From NCBI GenBank assembly GCA_002067065.1, contig MVPY01000054.1, positions 1 to 24,332 of the forward strand: a stretch of 24,332 nucleotides of DNA, in the 5' to 3' direction. Positions within the stretch are counted from its first letter, which is position 1; every line of letters begins with the position of its first letter. Below the pieces are notes generated by a model. That model ran no database searches. It saw only the letters and a list, made by a program, of their open reading frames with translations, and had not been told where the DNA came from. The DNA is from Methanobacterium sp. PtaB.Bin024 (GTDB lineage Archaea > Methanobacteriota > Methanobacteria > Methanobacteriales > Methanobacteriaceae). The position numbers and the translations under genes were made by a program. Shown piece by piece: positions 6,416-14,929 of the stretch.

Positions 6416-8101
6416 GTGGAGGCTTACGAAATAAAGGATCACCTTGTAATTAACAAGAAAAATGACATTGATATAATAACTGTTTTTGATTTAAGGGACA
6501 TATTCCATAAATCATCTAGAAATAAATTTGAGCATTTTGTCGGCACCACTGAATATATAAACCACCTTAATAACCTTAAAAAATATAAAAACAAAACCAA
6601 AGGTAAAGCGGATAAAGCAAAAGAAAAACACGAAAATACTAATGAAAAATTTATTATAGAATCTAAAGATGAATTTAAAACTAGAATCAACAGTTATGTG
6701 AAGCATAGAGTTTTTGATAAAAAACTAATGCAGGACTATATCTTCCCTGAAATAGAAATAAACCTAATAGATTCTAAAGAACACATTATAAAAATTTTAG
6801 AAGAACATGCTTACGAAGTAGATAATTCCAAATCTGACAGAATTCCTATAAACAATTTTTTTGAAAATTTTAAAGCCATTATATCTCTATCTCTTAATGG
6901 AAGTATTCTGGTTGATATCAAACTGAGAGCAACTGGCGCGTGTTTAGAAGATATCACCCTTTTCGTCAATCTATTCCATATGAAATCAGACCTCACTCAT
7001 TTCATGACATATTTAGTTTTAAAAAAGTTTGTAATTGAATTTCAGAGCTTTCTAACAATCGCTAGAAAAAATAAAAAACCCGAATTTAAGCTCAATGAAC
7101 AAATATTTAATATAAAAAATCCAAAGCAGGCCAAATTTGAGATATATCCATTCATTAAAAATAATATTTCCGACATTGATGCCTACAATAAATTCAAATT
7201 ATCTAAAGATTACTATGAGGAACTTAAAAAGATAGCACATTTACATTATTTTATTTTATCTACACATGGATTTCATGAGGGCGTCACTAAAAAATTTGGT
7301 GTTAATAATAACCGGGAATTCCAATTAAATGGTAAAAAAGTGTCTATTAAATGTTTAAAACAGTTGAACTTGACTAAGTGCCAAAAAATAGGAGAACAAG
7401 CGACATTTGTTCAAAAAAGATATGAAAATTATCAAAAACAAATAATGTGCTTCTTAAGGGGAACTTTGGTTGGGCGAAAATGTTCAGATGTGAAATTAGC
7501 AGAATATCCTATAACTAACAAAAATGTTAATTTTATTAAAGGATATGATTTATCTGGACAAGAAGACGGTTTATGCCTTTTAACTTCTAGGAAGGCATTG
7601 ATAATTTTTAACAAAAAAGACACAGATTATTGGAAAGGAATAATTCAAGCTATAAAACTAATGTTATGCACGAAAGTAGAATACACAGCCATTGAATATA
7701 ATTTATTCAAAACTTCAGCAGGCATATCTAATGAAATACTTAAAAAGGACCTTAAATCATTTAAAGGTAGAACCCAAGAAATAGCTGATATTACCAGTAC
7801 CCTGCAAAGGATGAGATTTCTTTTAGTTCCACCCATAGTTTCTTCATCTGTCTCAATAATTAAAAAGTTAGATGCTTTAATCTATGTTTTCGGTTTAAGA
7901 AAAATCGACGACCATATTAAGTCAGATATTATTGAAATTAACTCTTCATTATCCGAAACTCAGAAAATTGAACTCATTAAACACATCAAAACATCTGAAA
8001 CACAAATCAAGGTATTAACTTATATTGTAGTTGCTTTAACAGCGATTCTAATAGTTAAAGAAATAATATGGGAAATAGTAAAATTATTTTTCCCTCTTTA
8101 A
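6416..8101 (+). CDS. Unrecognised 561-residue protein with C-terminal membrane anchor
   Basis: I do not recognise this family. It starts with GTG at 6416, 5 bases after a strong GGAGAGGG ribosome site. The protein is Lys/Ile/Asn-rich. Visible parts: an N-terminal region; a highly charged Lys-rich low-complexity stretch at about 54-75; a long mixed alpha/beta body to about 460; a helical segment of coiled-coil character at about 480-530; and one strong hydrophobic helix at about 532-552 just before the C-terminus. There is no signal peptide, so it would sit in the cytoplasm held by its tail. The layout (soluble domain, helical stalk, C-terminal membrane helix) recalls RMD1/DUF155-like or CorA-like proteins, but I see no defining motif of either. 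Codons are markedly A-rich compared with the znu or egsA genes, and it is flanked by 400-base gaps on both sides, which is compatible with acquisition by transfer. No mobile element is visible. Confidence 0.75.
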   Translation: MEAYEIKDHLVINKKNDIDIITVFDLRDIFHKSSRNKFEHFVGTTEYINHLNNLKKYKNKTKGKADKAKEKHENTNEKFIIESKDEFKTRINSYVKHRVFDKKLMQDYIFPEIEINLIDSKEHIIKILEEHAYEVDNSKSDRIPINNFFENFKAIISLSLNGSILVDIKLRATGACLEDITLFVNLFHMKSDLTHFMTYLVLKKFVIEFQSFLTIARKNKKPEFKLNEQIFNIKNPKQAKFEIYPFIKNNISDIDAYNKFKLSKDYYEELKKIAHLHYFILSTHGFHEGVTKKFGVNNNREFQLNGKKVSIKCLKQLNLTKCQKIGEQATFVQKRYENYQKQIMCFLRGTLVGRKCSDVKLAEYPITNKNVNFIKGYDLSGQEDGLCLLTSRKALIIFNKKDTDYWKGIIQAIKLMLCTKVEYTAIEYNLFKTSAGISNEILKKDLKSFKGRTQEIADITSTLQRMRFLLVPPIVSSSVSIIKKLDALIYVFGLRKIDDHIKSDIIEINSSLSETQKIELIKHIKTSETQIKVLTYIVVALTAILIVKEIIWEIVKLFFPL

Positions 8102-8230
8102 TGAACTTAAAATGGGCAATTATTGAAGTATATATGCATAAACGGATGATTAATCTATTTTAATTAAACATTCATGGTTAGATTTATGGTTAGGGTCGAA
8201 TTCCTCAATTAGCATATTTTAATCATTTTT

Positions 8231-8256
8231 TAGTAATAAAAAAATAACTATTACTA
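8231..8256. repeat. Perfect inverted repeat
   Basis: TAGTAATA (8231-8238) and TATTACTA (8249-8256) form a perfect 8-base stem with a 10-base A-rich loop, 130 bases beyond the stop of the 561-residue gene. It may be a terminator hairpin or an operator. Confidence 0.5.
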
Positions 8257-8279
8257 CTTGTACTAAATTTAATACATTG

Positions 8280-8307
8280 ACTTCGTCAAACGTTAATTTA
8301 ACGAAGT
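8280..8307. repeat. Two alternative overlapping hairpins
   Basis: ACTTCGT (8280-8286) pairs with ACGAAGT (8301-8307). Inside this, CGTTAA (8291-8296) and TTAACG (8298-8303) form a perfect palindrome around one T. The two pairings share bases 8301-8303 and exclude each other in one strand. T-rich sequence follows (8311-8315). Confidence 0.5.
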
Positions 8308-8511
8308 AAATTTTTGTTGAAATATTTTTTTTAACCCCAATTTTCCTAGATAATTAATTCATAATAAAATAAAAATTACAACATCAATAGAAATTCTAAA
8401 ATAAGTATCTAAAAGAAATATAATCTATATAATATTGTTGTGGAATAAAAATCAAGAATTTAAACATATATTTATTATAGGTTAAGGGTGTGGTTCTGTG
8501 GAGGGGTATAA

Positions 8512-9642
8512 ATGAAATTGTTTGGCAAAGAAAATGATGAGGAAAGGGGGGAGAAAACTGCTGATGATTGGGTCGTCGCTGGTCAGGATTATTACAATCA
8601 GAATAAGTTTGATGAAGCCATTGAATGTTACAATGAAGTTTTAAAACAAGACCCTGACAATGTTCATGTATGGGGGGAGAAAGGGAAGGCAAATTATAAA
8701 TTGAAAAACTATGAAGACTCTCTTGATGATTTAAACCATGCACTTGAATTGGATCCGGAATATATTATGGGTTATTATTTAAGGGCATTCCCTCTGGTAC
8801 AGTTAAAAAAGTACACAGATGCAGTTGAAAACTTTAAGATATTCCAGAAAAATGCAGGACCAGAATATGAAAGAGAACTTGAAATTGCACGTAATAACAT
8901 TAAAACACTTCTTAAATATAATGTTAATAAATTCGACGACTATAAAAAAATATTCCCTGTAAAGGACCAGTTTCATGTTACCCGTTCTGATCTGGAAGTT
9001 GAAGGAAGATTAAAAGATCGTATAGTAAAGATATACGGCCAAAGGGATGGATTAAGATTTTGCGATGTTGAATTTTTGGATAAAATCAAAGAAAATCTAT
9101 TTTTCATCAAATACAACCAGATTGACTCTATTGAATTCGAAAAAAGTGTTCTATCCGGGAAAATCCTGATAAATGCTGAAGGCGCCCAATTCACAATCAA
9201 CTGTTTCTCCTCTAAAGATGGACACAGTTTTGTTGACAGGGTTCAGGAAAGGGTTTCCCAAACCAAACCCCTCATGAAGACAGATAAACCATCTAAATTT
9301 AAGGGATATAATAGAAAAACCCGATCCGAAGTTGAAATTTCAATTTCTGATGAAGGCATATCCATAAAAAATAGCGAAGATGATAATGGTGTACGTGCAC
9401 AGCTTTTTAATTATGAAGATATTGAAAGCGTCAAGTTCCATGAAAGCTTATTAAACATCCATGAAGGTGTACAAAGGGGAGAACTGGTAATTAAATTAAA
9501 AGACAAATCAGAAATTGAGATAAACAAGGTAGATACTACAGATGGACGATACATTGAAGATGTGGTTCAGGAAAAACTGTTAAAGTTGTCAAAATCTTTC
9601 GGGAGAAACTTAAATCACTCTCAACTAAGAAACCATGATTAA
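8512..9642 (+). CDS. TPR protein with two tandem PH-like domains
   Basis: 376 residues. Three TPR units occupy about 20-53, 54-87 and 88-121, with canonical W-x4-G/A and ALxxDP signatures. After a helical linker, two beta-rich segments follow at about 155-250 and 260-360. Each ends in an amphipathic helix, with a middle strand of the type I-x-x-I/V-x-F-E/H, the look of PH-like domains. The match is at pattern level only. No signal peptide or membrane segment is seen. ATG at 8512 is preceded by GGAGG at 8500-8504. It probably works as a cytoplasmic adaptor linking a TPR-bound partner to whatever the PH-like domains bind. The zinc-ribbon protein at 2656-3036 has a similar C-terminal domain behind a different N-terminal module. 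The gene converges with the coiled-coil gene 217 bases further on. Confidence 0.8.
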   Translation: MKLFGKENDEERGEKTADDWVVAGQDYYNQNKFDEAIECYNEVLKQDPDNVHVWGEKGKANYKLKNYEDSLDDLNHALELDPEYIMGYYLRAFPLVQLKKYTDAVENFKIFQKNAGPEYERELEIARNNIKTLLKYNVNKFDDYKKIFPVKDQFHVTRSDLEVEGRLKDRIVKIYGQRDGLRFCDVEFLDKIKENLFFIKYNQIDSIEFEKSVLSGKILINAEGAQFTINCFSSKDGHSFVDRVQERVSQTKPLMKTDKPSKFKGYNRKTRSEVEISISDEGISIKNSEDDNGVRAQLFNYEDIESVKFHESLLNIHEGVQRGELVIKLKDKSEIEINKVDTTDGRYIEDVVQEKLLKLSKSFGRNLNHSQLRNHD

Positions 9643-9859
9643 ACATGAAACAGATCCTCTGGATGAAATTTAAAAAGGCTAAAAAACTACTATTTATGGG
9701 TTATTCTTGAAAACCAATTTGAAAAGATTAAAAACAAGTGTCTTAAAAAATTGGGTTAAATCAACAGTGTGTAACAAAGTACAATTGTTATTTCAAATCA
9801 ATTCAAATTTGTAGGTATTATAACTTATTAATTGCATCTACTCATTTTTTTAATTATAT

Positions 9860-10294
9860 CTACTTGGGTTGTCTTTTATTGTATCTAATTAGGCTTTCAG
9901 GAAACTTACCCATGATATAATCAGTTATCCCACGATTTTCCAGGTCTTCAATTATTTCTTTCCGGAATTCCAGTTCAGTACGTGCTTCATCAAGATTTTT
10001 TTTGGTGATAAACAATCGATGCTCAATTTTATGCTTTTCCCGTTGGAGTTGTTGGAAATTATTGAGTTTTTCATCAAGTTGTTTGACTTCAAAATCATGA
10101 ACCTGCTTTTTTAATTCTTTTTTATCTTCAATAACATCCAAAAGGATTTCCTGATTGTTATTAAATTTTTCTTTAAGGAATTCAATTTCAGATTCTTTCT
10201 TGGCAAGTTCCATCTCCAAATTTTTAATACGAGACTGTGTATTCTCTGTAGGACTTTCATCTTTTGATTTCTTCAGGGTAGGATTATCTTTCAT
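9860..10294 (-). CDS. Small coiled-coil protein
   Basis: 144 residues with no recognised enzymatic domain. Residues about 18-120 are almost uninterrupted heptad-like sequence, rich in Glu, Lys, Leu and Gln, which predicts a long dimeric coiled coil. The last ~24 residues form a short basic non-coiled tail with a G-I-T-D-Y-I-M-G-K-F-P stretch that may be a binding motif. The N-terminal 20 residues are polar and probably disordered. The start is firm: GGTGA lies 8 bases upstream of the ATG at 10294 on the minus strand. No signal or membrane segment. It could be a cytoskeletal or scaffold component; the neighbours give no hint. Confidence 0.75.
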   Translation of the reverse strand: MKDNPTLKKSKDESPTENTQSRIKNLEMELAKKESEIEFLKEKFNNNQEILLDVIEDKKELKKQVHDFEVKQLDEKLNNFQQLQREKHKIEHRLFITKKNLDEARTELEFRKEIIEDLENRGITDYIMGKFPESLIRYNKRQPK

Positions 10295-10477
10295 AGTATA
10301 GTCACCTTACTGAGTTTTGGTGAATTCCTTATAATGGGTCATTTGGAGGAATTGATTATTAAAGATTATTAAAAATTTACAGGATTCCTAAATAACTATC
10401 ATTTCATCATCATTTAAAAATGGGATGCTATTTTTTTTTAAATGAAATATTTGAATTTCATTTGAGTTTATGTTTCA

Positions 10478-10504
10478 TTCATAGACTTATGAATTCATAG
10501 ACTT
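10478..10504. repeat. 11-base direct repeat
   Basis: TTCATAGACTT occurs at 10478-10488 and again at 10494-10504, a 16-base period. Its position, about 185 bases upstream of the coiled-coil gene start, allows a regulatory role; chance is possible in AT-rich DNA. Confidence 0.4.
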
Positions 10505-10848
10505 TGATCTACTGTTAGATTGATATACCAAAATAATTGTTGGATGGATAATACAGAATCGTTAATAATCAAGGTGATCATGATAAATACTCTATTCAAT
10601 TATTCCTGTTTCCATAGAATGATAATTATCTTTTTTTAAAAACTTTAGAAATCATTCAATATTAACTGTTAGATGTATACTAAAATTACCAGATACATGG
10701 ATTTCTCAAAATTTTAAAAATATCATTGGTTGGAAAGATCAGTTTGGATAATTTTATGGGATAAATTTACCATGTTGGTGACATATCTGCCAATTTGAGG
10801 ATAGATTTATTGATCACCAAAACCAAAAGAGAATATAATTAATAAAAA

Positions 10849-10898
10849 TCCAAATTCAAAAATTCCAAATTCAGTTATCATAATGTTATGAATTTGGA
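10849..10898. repeat. Three copies of a 10-base motif, two direct and one inverted
   Basis: TCCAAATTCA occurs at 10849-10858 and 10864-10873, and its exact reverse complement TGAATTTGGA at 10889-10898. The array lies 77 bases before the tautomerase ATG, where operator or promoter elements would be expected. Either pair of opposite copies could also form a hairpin. Confidence 0.55.
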
Positions 10899-10961
10899 TG
10901 TGAAGGTTTGGAGTAATGAAATACTGCAAAAAGAATAGGGTTAGTAATAAATTAAATTTAT

Positions 10962-10969
10962 GGAGGTGA
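10962..10969 (+). promoter_or_regulatory. Ribosome site that fixes the tautomerase start
   Basis: GGAGGTGA, a full match to the archaeal anti-Shine-Dalgarno, lies 5 bases before ATG 10975. The in-frame ATG at 10960 overlaps this site and cannot use it. Confidence 0.85.
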
Positions 10970-10974
10970 AGGTT

Positions 10975-11169
10975 ATGCCAGTTATAACCATAAATGCTCC
11001 ACCAATAAACAAGGAGCAAAAAAGAGAACTTGTCAGTGCATTTGCCAAAAAAGCCAGTGAAGTGTTAAACCTACCGGTTTCAGCCATGGTGATAATAATA
11101 AATGAAGTTGAATCTGAAAACGTGGGTGTGGGCGACAGCTTACTATGTGATCGCCAACAGGATGAATAA
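10975..11169 (+). CDS. 4-oxalocrotonate tautomerase-like protein
   Basis: 64 residues, the typical length of a 4-oxalocrotonate tautomerase subunit. Starting at ATG 10975 puts proline directly after the initiator methionine (M-P-V-I-T-I), as needed for the family's catalytic N-terminal Pro1. An upstream ATG at 10960 would add five residues and abolish this, and it lies within the ribosome site. The fold pattern (beta, helix, beta with I-I-I-N-E-V, then a G-V-G-D turn) is intact. Compared from memory with the Pseudomonas enzyme, the catalytic Arg39 position is Val and the Phe50 position is Val, so the substrate or chemistry probably differs from 2-hydroxymuconate. Active oligomers are usually hexamers. 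The DUF255 gene follows after 104 bases on the same strand, with a possible promoter between, so co-transcription is uncertain. Confidence 0.85.
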   Translation: MPVITINAPPINKEQKRELVSAFAKKASEVLNLPVSAMVIIINEVESENVGVGDSLLCDRQQDE

Positions 11170-11273
11170 AAAGTTAGTGATGAATAGAAATCTAAGAACT
11201 TTATAATAAAAAAAAGGAAAATTGAACTAACAACGATTTTTCTTAAACTAAAAAAAAGATTCATGGCGATAAC

Positions 11274-13376
11274 ATGTCTGAAAAATCTTCCCCCAATTCT
11301 AAAAACTACCAAAACCATCTGAAAAACGAAAAAAGCCCCTATTTACTGCAGCATGCAGATAATCCTGTAGACTGGTACCCATGGGGTGATGAAGCATTTA
11401 GAAAGGCTGAAAAAGAAGATAAACCCATTTTTTTATCAATTGGTTATTCAACATGTCACTGGTGCCATGTGATGGCCAGGGAATCTTTCCAGGACCCTGA
11501 AATAGGTGAACTCATGAATCAGGTCTTCGTATCGGTTAAAGTGGACCGGGAGGAACGGCCAGACATTGACAAGGTTTACATGACTGCATGTCAGATGATC
11601 ATCGGTACCGGGGGTTGGCCATTAACCATAATCCTGACTCCTGATCTTAAACCCTTCTTCGCAGGAACCTATTTCCCCAAAGAAAGCGGTAACCGGGGTG
11701 CAGGCCTCAGAGATCTGATTTTAAATGTGAACGACCTCTGGGAGAATAATCGAGCCGATCTGGTTAAATCTGCAGAAGAATTAACTTCCTCACTACAGCA
11801 ACTATCTCAATTCCAATCTGGCAGTGAACCTGAAGAGGACATCTTAAAAAAGGCATATCAATCCATCTCGGATAACTTTGATGATGAATATGGAGGTTTC
11901 GGTGAATATCAGAAATTCCCCACACCACATCACCTATTATTCTTATTACGTTACTGGAAACTCACTGATGATGTGAACGCTCTTACCATGGTGGAGAAAA
12001 CCTTAGATGCCATGGTTAAGGGGGGAATATATGATCATCTGGGGTTTGGTTTTCATCGTTACAGTGTGGATCGACAGTGGATCCAACCACATTTCGAGAA
12101 GATGTTATATGACCAGGCACTCCTGGTAATAGCTTACACCGAGGCATATCAGGCCACTGGAAAAACAATATACAGAGAAACTGCTGAAGAAATCCTGGAA
12201 TATGTTTTAAGGGATATGAGATCTCCTGAAGGAGGATTTTACTCTGCAGAGGATGCAGACAGTGAAGGAGAAGAAGGAAAGTTCTACCTGTGGACCAGGG
12301 ATGAAATTTTAAAAATACTGGGACCAGAAGATGGAGAAATCTTCTGCCAAGTTTTCAATGTTTCTCCAGAAGGAAACTTCAAAGAAGAGACAACCGGTCA
12401 AACTACAGGTAAAAACATAATATACCGGGATAAAAGCTGGGATGAACTTTCATCAATATTAGAGAAAACACAAGACGAACTCTGGTGGAAAATGGAAAGT
12501 GCACGGGAAAAATTATTCAACGCCCGCGATATGAGAATACACCCCCATAAAGATGATAAAATACTCACTGACTGGAACGGGCTTATTATTGCTGCACTGG
12601 CAATGGCAGGTAAGACCTATAAGAGGGAAACTTATATCGTAGCAGCTATAGAAGCTTTAAACTTCATAACTAACCATTTGCAAGTTCAAGATTGTCTAAT
12701 GCATCGCTGGCGAGATGGCCAGGCAGCTGTGGATGGTAATCTTGATGACCATGCTTACCTAATCTGGGGTTTACTGGAACTTTACCAGGCCACCTTCCAA
12801 CCGGAATATCTAAACCAGGCCATAACCTTTAACCAAAGACTCATGGATCATTTTTGGGACGAGGAAAATGGAGGCTTCTTTTTCACCCCAGACTATTCCC
12901 CGGAAGTCTTGGTAAGGCAAAAAGATGCCTATGATTCTGCGTTACCCTCTGGAAATTCTGTGCAAATGTTAAACCTTGAAAAAATCTATCTTTTAACGGG
13001 AAACTCCAAAAATCGGGAGACATCTCTTGCTCTGGAGATGTATTTTGCACAGCTAATGGAGCGATCACCAGCAGCTTTCACCATGTTCCTTTCTGGATTT
13101 GCCTTAAAATTAGGGCCATCCTTTGAAATTATCATAGCTGGAGATGGAAATAACAGAGACACACCTGGAATTATAGATGCATTAAGAAAAGAATACCTTC
13201 CCAACTGTGTTTTTGTATTAAAATTGGATAATAAAATTTTAAATGAATTAATTGAAAATTTGAAAGATAAAAAAATACTCAATAATCAGGTTACACTACA
13301 CGTTTGTGGGGATGGGAAATGTTATCCGCCTATAAACAGCTTAAAAGAATTTTTTGATATTGTAAAAAAAAATTAA
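11274..13376 (+). CDS. DUF255/YyaL family thioredoxin-fold protein
   Basis: 700 residues, the usual length of this widespread family (YyaL, SPATA20 homologues). The N-terminal ~180 residues are the thioredoxin-like DUF255 domain with the family's C-H-W-C-H motif at 61-65 and surrounding N-P-V-D-W, K-V-D-R-E-E-R-P-D and G-G-W-P signatures. The rest is a long helical region of the (alpha/alpha)6-barrel type seen in glycoside hydrolases and epimerases, with H-F-E-K-M-L-Y-D-Q and D-W-N-G-L conserved stretches. The biochemical activity of the family is not settled; a redox role is inferred from the CxxC motif. No signal peptide, hence cytoplasmic. ATG 11274 is the first suitable start; a nearby ATG at 11263 is in another frame. 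It converges with nikR across a 57-base T-rich gap. Confidence 0.93.
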   Translation: MSEKSSPNSKNYQNHLKNEKSPYLLQHADNPVDWYPWGDEAFRKAEKEDKPIFLSIGYSTCHWCHVMARESFQDPEIGELMNQVFVSVKVDREERPDIDKVYMTACQMIIGTGGWPLTIILTPDLKPFFAGTYFPKESGNRGAGLRDLILNVNDLWENNRADLVKSAEELTSSLQQLSQFQSGSEPEEDILKKAYQSISDNFDDEYGGFGEYQKFPTPHHLLFLLRYWKLTDDVNALTMVEKTLDAMVKGGIYDHLGFGFHRYSVDRQWIQPHFEKMLYDQALLVIAYTEAYQATGKTIYRETAEEILEYVLRDMRSPEGGFYSAEDADSEGEEGKFYLWTRDEILKILGPEDGEIFCQVFNVSPEGNFKEETTGQTTGKNIIYRDKSWDELSSILEKTQDELWWKMESAREKLFNARDMRIHPHKDDKILTDWNGLIIAALAMAGKTYKRETYIVAAIEALNFITNHLQVQDCLMHRWRDGQAAVDGNLDDHAYLIWGLLELYQATFQPEYLNQAITFNQRLMDHFWDEENGGFFFTPDYSPEVLVRQKDAYDSALPSGNSVQMLNLEKIYLLTGNSKNRETSLALEMYFAQLMERSPAAFTMFLSGFALKLGPSFEIIIAGDGNNRDTPGIIDALRKEYLPNCVFVLKLDNKILNELIENLKDKKILNNQVTLHVCGDGKCYPPINSLKEFFDIVKKN

Positions 13377-13433
13377 TGGATTAACAAACTAAGGAATTCA
13401 AACTTAATCTTTTTATCTTAATCTTTTAATTAA

Positions 13434-13829
13434 TTACTGGGGCAATGCAATAAGTTTTGAGTAAACAGTCTTTATATTTCGGTTTAGAATATGAGATAAC
13501 TCTCTTATCCTACTGGCATCTCCATCCAGGATGAAGAGTTCAAGACAGTGGTTATCCTGCAAGTGACTGTGGATCTGAGTGCGAATTATGTCTTCAAAAT
13601 GGTGTTTGACCTCGGTTACTTTATCCTCTAATTTTTGGGGATGGATTAAGATGAGTATAGAATTGATATGTCCTTCTAAATCTTTTTTTTCTTCATTTTC
13701 GCTGATTAAAAGGCGGGTGCTGGTCCTAATTATTTCTGAACGGCCAGAAAAACCTGCTTCTTCTTTCAGGGCATCAATCTCGTTTAGTAGTTTTTCACTT
13801 AGAGATACACTAATAATAGTCATAGCCAT
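13434..13829 (-). CDS. nikR: NikR-type ribbon-helix-helix metal-responsive regulator
   Basis: 131 residues, close to the usual NikR length. An N-terminal ribbon-helix-helix DNA-binding domain (about 1-45: S-V-S-L strand, G-x-S-G-R-S-E turn) is joined to an ACT-like metal-binding domain. The four high-affinity nickel ligands are all present at the E. coli positions: His76, His87, His89 (Q-I-H-S-H) and Cys95 (N-H-C-L-E). NikR with nickel normally represses nickel uptake. Here the gene is divergent from a znuA-like importer, so it may control that importer, in response to nickel or to another metal. A minus-strand TATA box (13848-13855) would start transcription near 13825. This makes the mRNA leaderless or nearly so and leaves it open whether ATG 13829 or ATG 13823 is used. 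Confidence 0.9.
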   Translation of the reverse strand: MAMTIISVSLSEKLLNEIDALKEEAGFSGRSEIIRTSTRLLISENEEKKDLEGHINSILILIHPQKLEDKVTEVKHHFEDIIRTQIHSHLQDNHCLELFILDGDASRIRELSHILNRNIKTVYSKLIALPQ

Positions 13830-13847
13830 GATGTTTTAATAATTTCC

Positions 13848-13855
13848 TATAAATA
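13848..13855 (-). promoter_or_regulatory. TATA box for nikR
   Basis: TATTTATA on the minus strand, about 25 bases from the nikR start codons. It predicts an essentially leaderless nikR message. Only 9 bases separate it from the first copy of the direct repeat at 13865-13903. Confidence 0.5.
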
Positions 13856-13864
13856 CCTTGCTAA

Positions 13865-13923
<59 letters not shown>

Positions 13924-13962
13924 CAATATATTTCCAGTTTTATACATTTTTCAGGTGCCACA

Positions 13963-14862
13963 ATGGAAAGAAAAGTTCTATACGCTATTATAATATGTTT
14001 AGTTTTAATTCTGCTTATAGCAACTGGTGTATATTTCATAGAAAATAATTACTCTGATACGGATAATCAATCAGGACTTTCCGGGGGAAAAATAGGGGTG
14101 GTGGTAACGATTGGACCTCAGGAAGAGTTTGCAAAGCGGGTTGGTGGAGATAAAGTTAATGTGACTGTTATGGTCCCATCAGGTGCTGATCCACATACAT
14201 ATGAACCCCTTCCTAACCAGATGAAGCAGGTTGAAGATGCTGACCTATATTTTCAGGTAGGATCAGATATTGAATTCGAACAAACCTGGATGGAAAAACT
14301 TGCAGCCATGAACCCTCAGATGGAAGTAGTTAATACTTCAGAGGGGATTGAACTTATTCCTAACACTGCCGAAGATGAAGAAGGTAGCGATCCACATGTA
14401 TGGGTTTCACCCAGAAATGCCAAGATCATGGTGGAAAATATGTATGAAAGCCTGGTTGAGATCGACCCACAAAATAAGGATTATTATACTAAAAATAAGG
14501 ATGAATACATAAAACAACTGGACGAGCTTGATGAAAACATTACACAAATATTGAGTGAGAAAAATAACACTAAAATATTGGTGTACCATCCTGCATGGGC
14601 TTATTTCTGCAGAGATTATGATCTTCAGCAGATATCAATTGAGGCAGAAGGAAAGGAACCCACTGCTCAGGACATAGCTAATCTGATAGACCAGGCTAAG
14701 AAGGAAAATATTAGTGTTATCTTTGTAAGTCCAGAGTTCAGTTCCAGCAATGCAAAAGTCATTGCCGATGAAATTGGAGGAAAAGTAGTAGTGGTGGATC
14801 CACTCAGTGAAAATTACCTTGAAAACATGAAAAAAGTAGCAGAAGCCTTTGCCAACACTTAA
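13963..14862 (+). CDS. znuA: Metal-binding lipoprotein-like subunit of ABC importer (ZnuA/TroA family)
   Basis: 299 residues. The solute-binding component of a cluster A-I ABC importer for zinc, manganese or a related metal. A hydrophobic helix at about 5-25 is a signal anchor; no lipobox cysteine is visible, so it is probably held at the outer face of the membrane by this helix. The four expected metal ligands are found at His78 (A-D-P-H-T-Y-E-P), His145 (D-P-H-V-W), His209 (Y-H-P-A-W) and Asp279 (V-V-D-P). Between the first two is a short acidic loop (about 137-143) instead of the His-rich loop of many ZnuA proteins. It is first of a three-gene operon with the ATPase and permease. Zinc is the best guess, but ligand identity does not exclude manganese or iron, and the neighbouring NikR raises the question of nickel. 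Confidence 0.9.
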   Translation: MERKVLYAIIICLVLILLIATGVYFIENNYSDTDNQSGLSGGKIGVVVTIGPQEEFAKRVGGDKVNVTVMVPSGADPHTYEPLPNQMKQVEDADLYFQVGSDIEFEQTWMEKLAAMNPQMEVVNTSEGIELIPNTAEDEEGSDPHVWVSPRNAKIMVENMYESLVEIDPQNKDYYTKNKDEYIKQLDELDENITQILSEKNNTKILVYHPAWAYFCRDYDLQQISIEAEGKEPTAQDIANLIDQAKKENISVIFVSPEFSSSNAKVIADEIGGKVVVVDPLSENYLENMKKVAEAFANT

Positions 14863-14929
14863 ATTTTTTTTACACCTGAAAATATGGAAACTATAAAATT
14901 AAGATTTAAATTTAATCTATGGTGAAAAT

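Larger units (their letters stand above)
8102..8511. other. 410-base gap with palindromes
   Basis: AT-rich, no credible ORF. It holds a short direct repeat ATGGTTAG/ATGGTTAG near 8173-8195, the two inverted repeats listed separately, and before the next gene a TATA-like run near 8466-8479 and the ribosome site GGAGG at 8500-8504. Confidence 0.5.
10295..10974. other. 680-base gap, largest in the window
   Basis: Divergent region between the coiled-coil gene and the tautomerase gene. I found no credible ORF on either strand. It contains two repeat groups listed separately (10478-10504 and 10849-10898), an A/T run at about 10430-10440, and the tautomerase ribosome site. Confidence 0.5.

Noticed and set aside
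8396..8743. 115-codon ORF on the minus strand
   Set aside because: Covers the promoter and TPR region of the 8512 gene in antisense; the His/Gln/Pro-rich product is typical of an antisense reading.
10960..10974. Upstream ATG as the start of the tautomerase
   Set aside because: It overlaps the GGAGGTGA ribosome site and would bury the catalytic Pro1.
10941..11318. 125-codon minus ORF across the tautomerase and the next promoter
   Set aside because: Antisense to a gene with a strong ribosome site and family match; Phe/Ser-rich composition typical of shadow frames.
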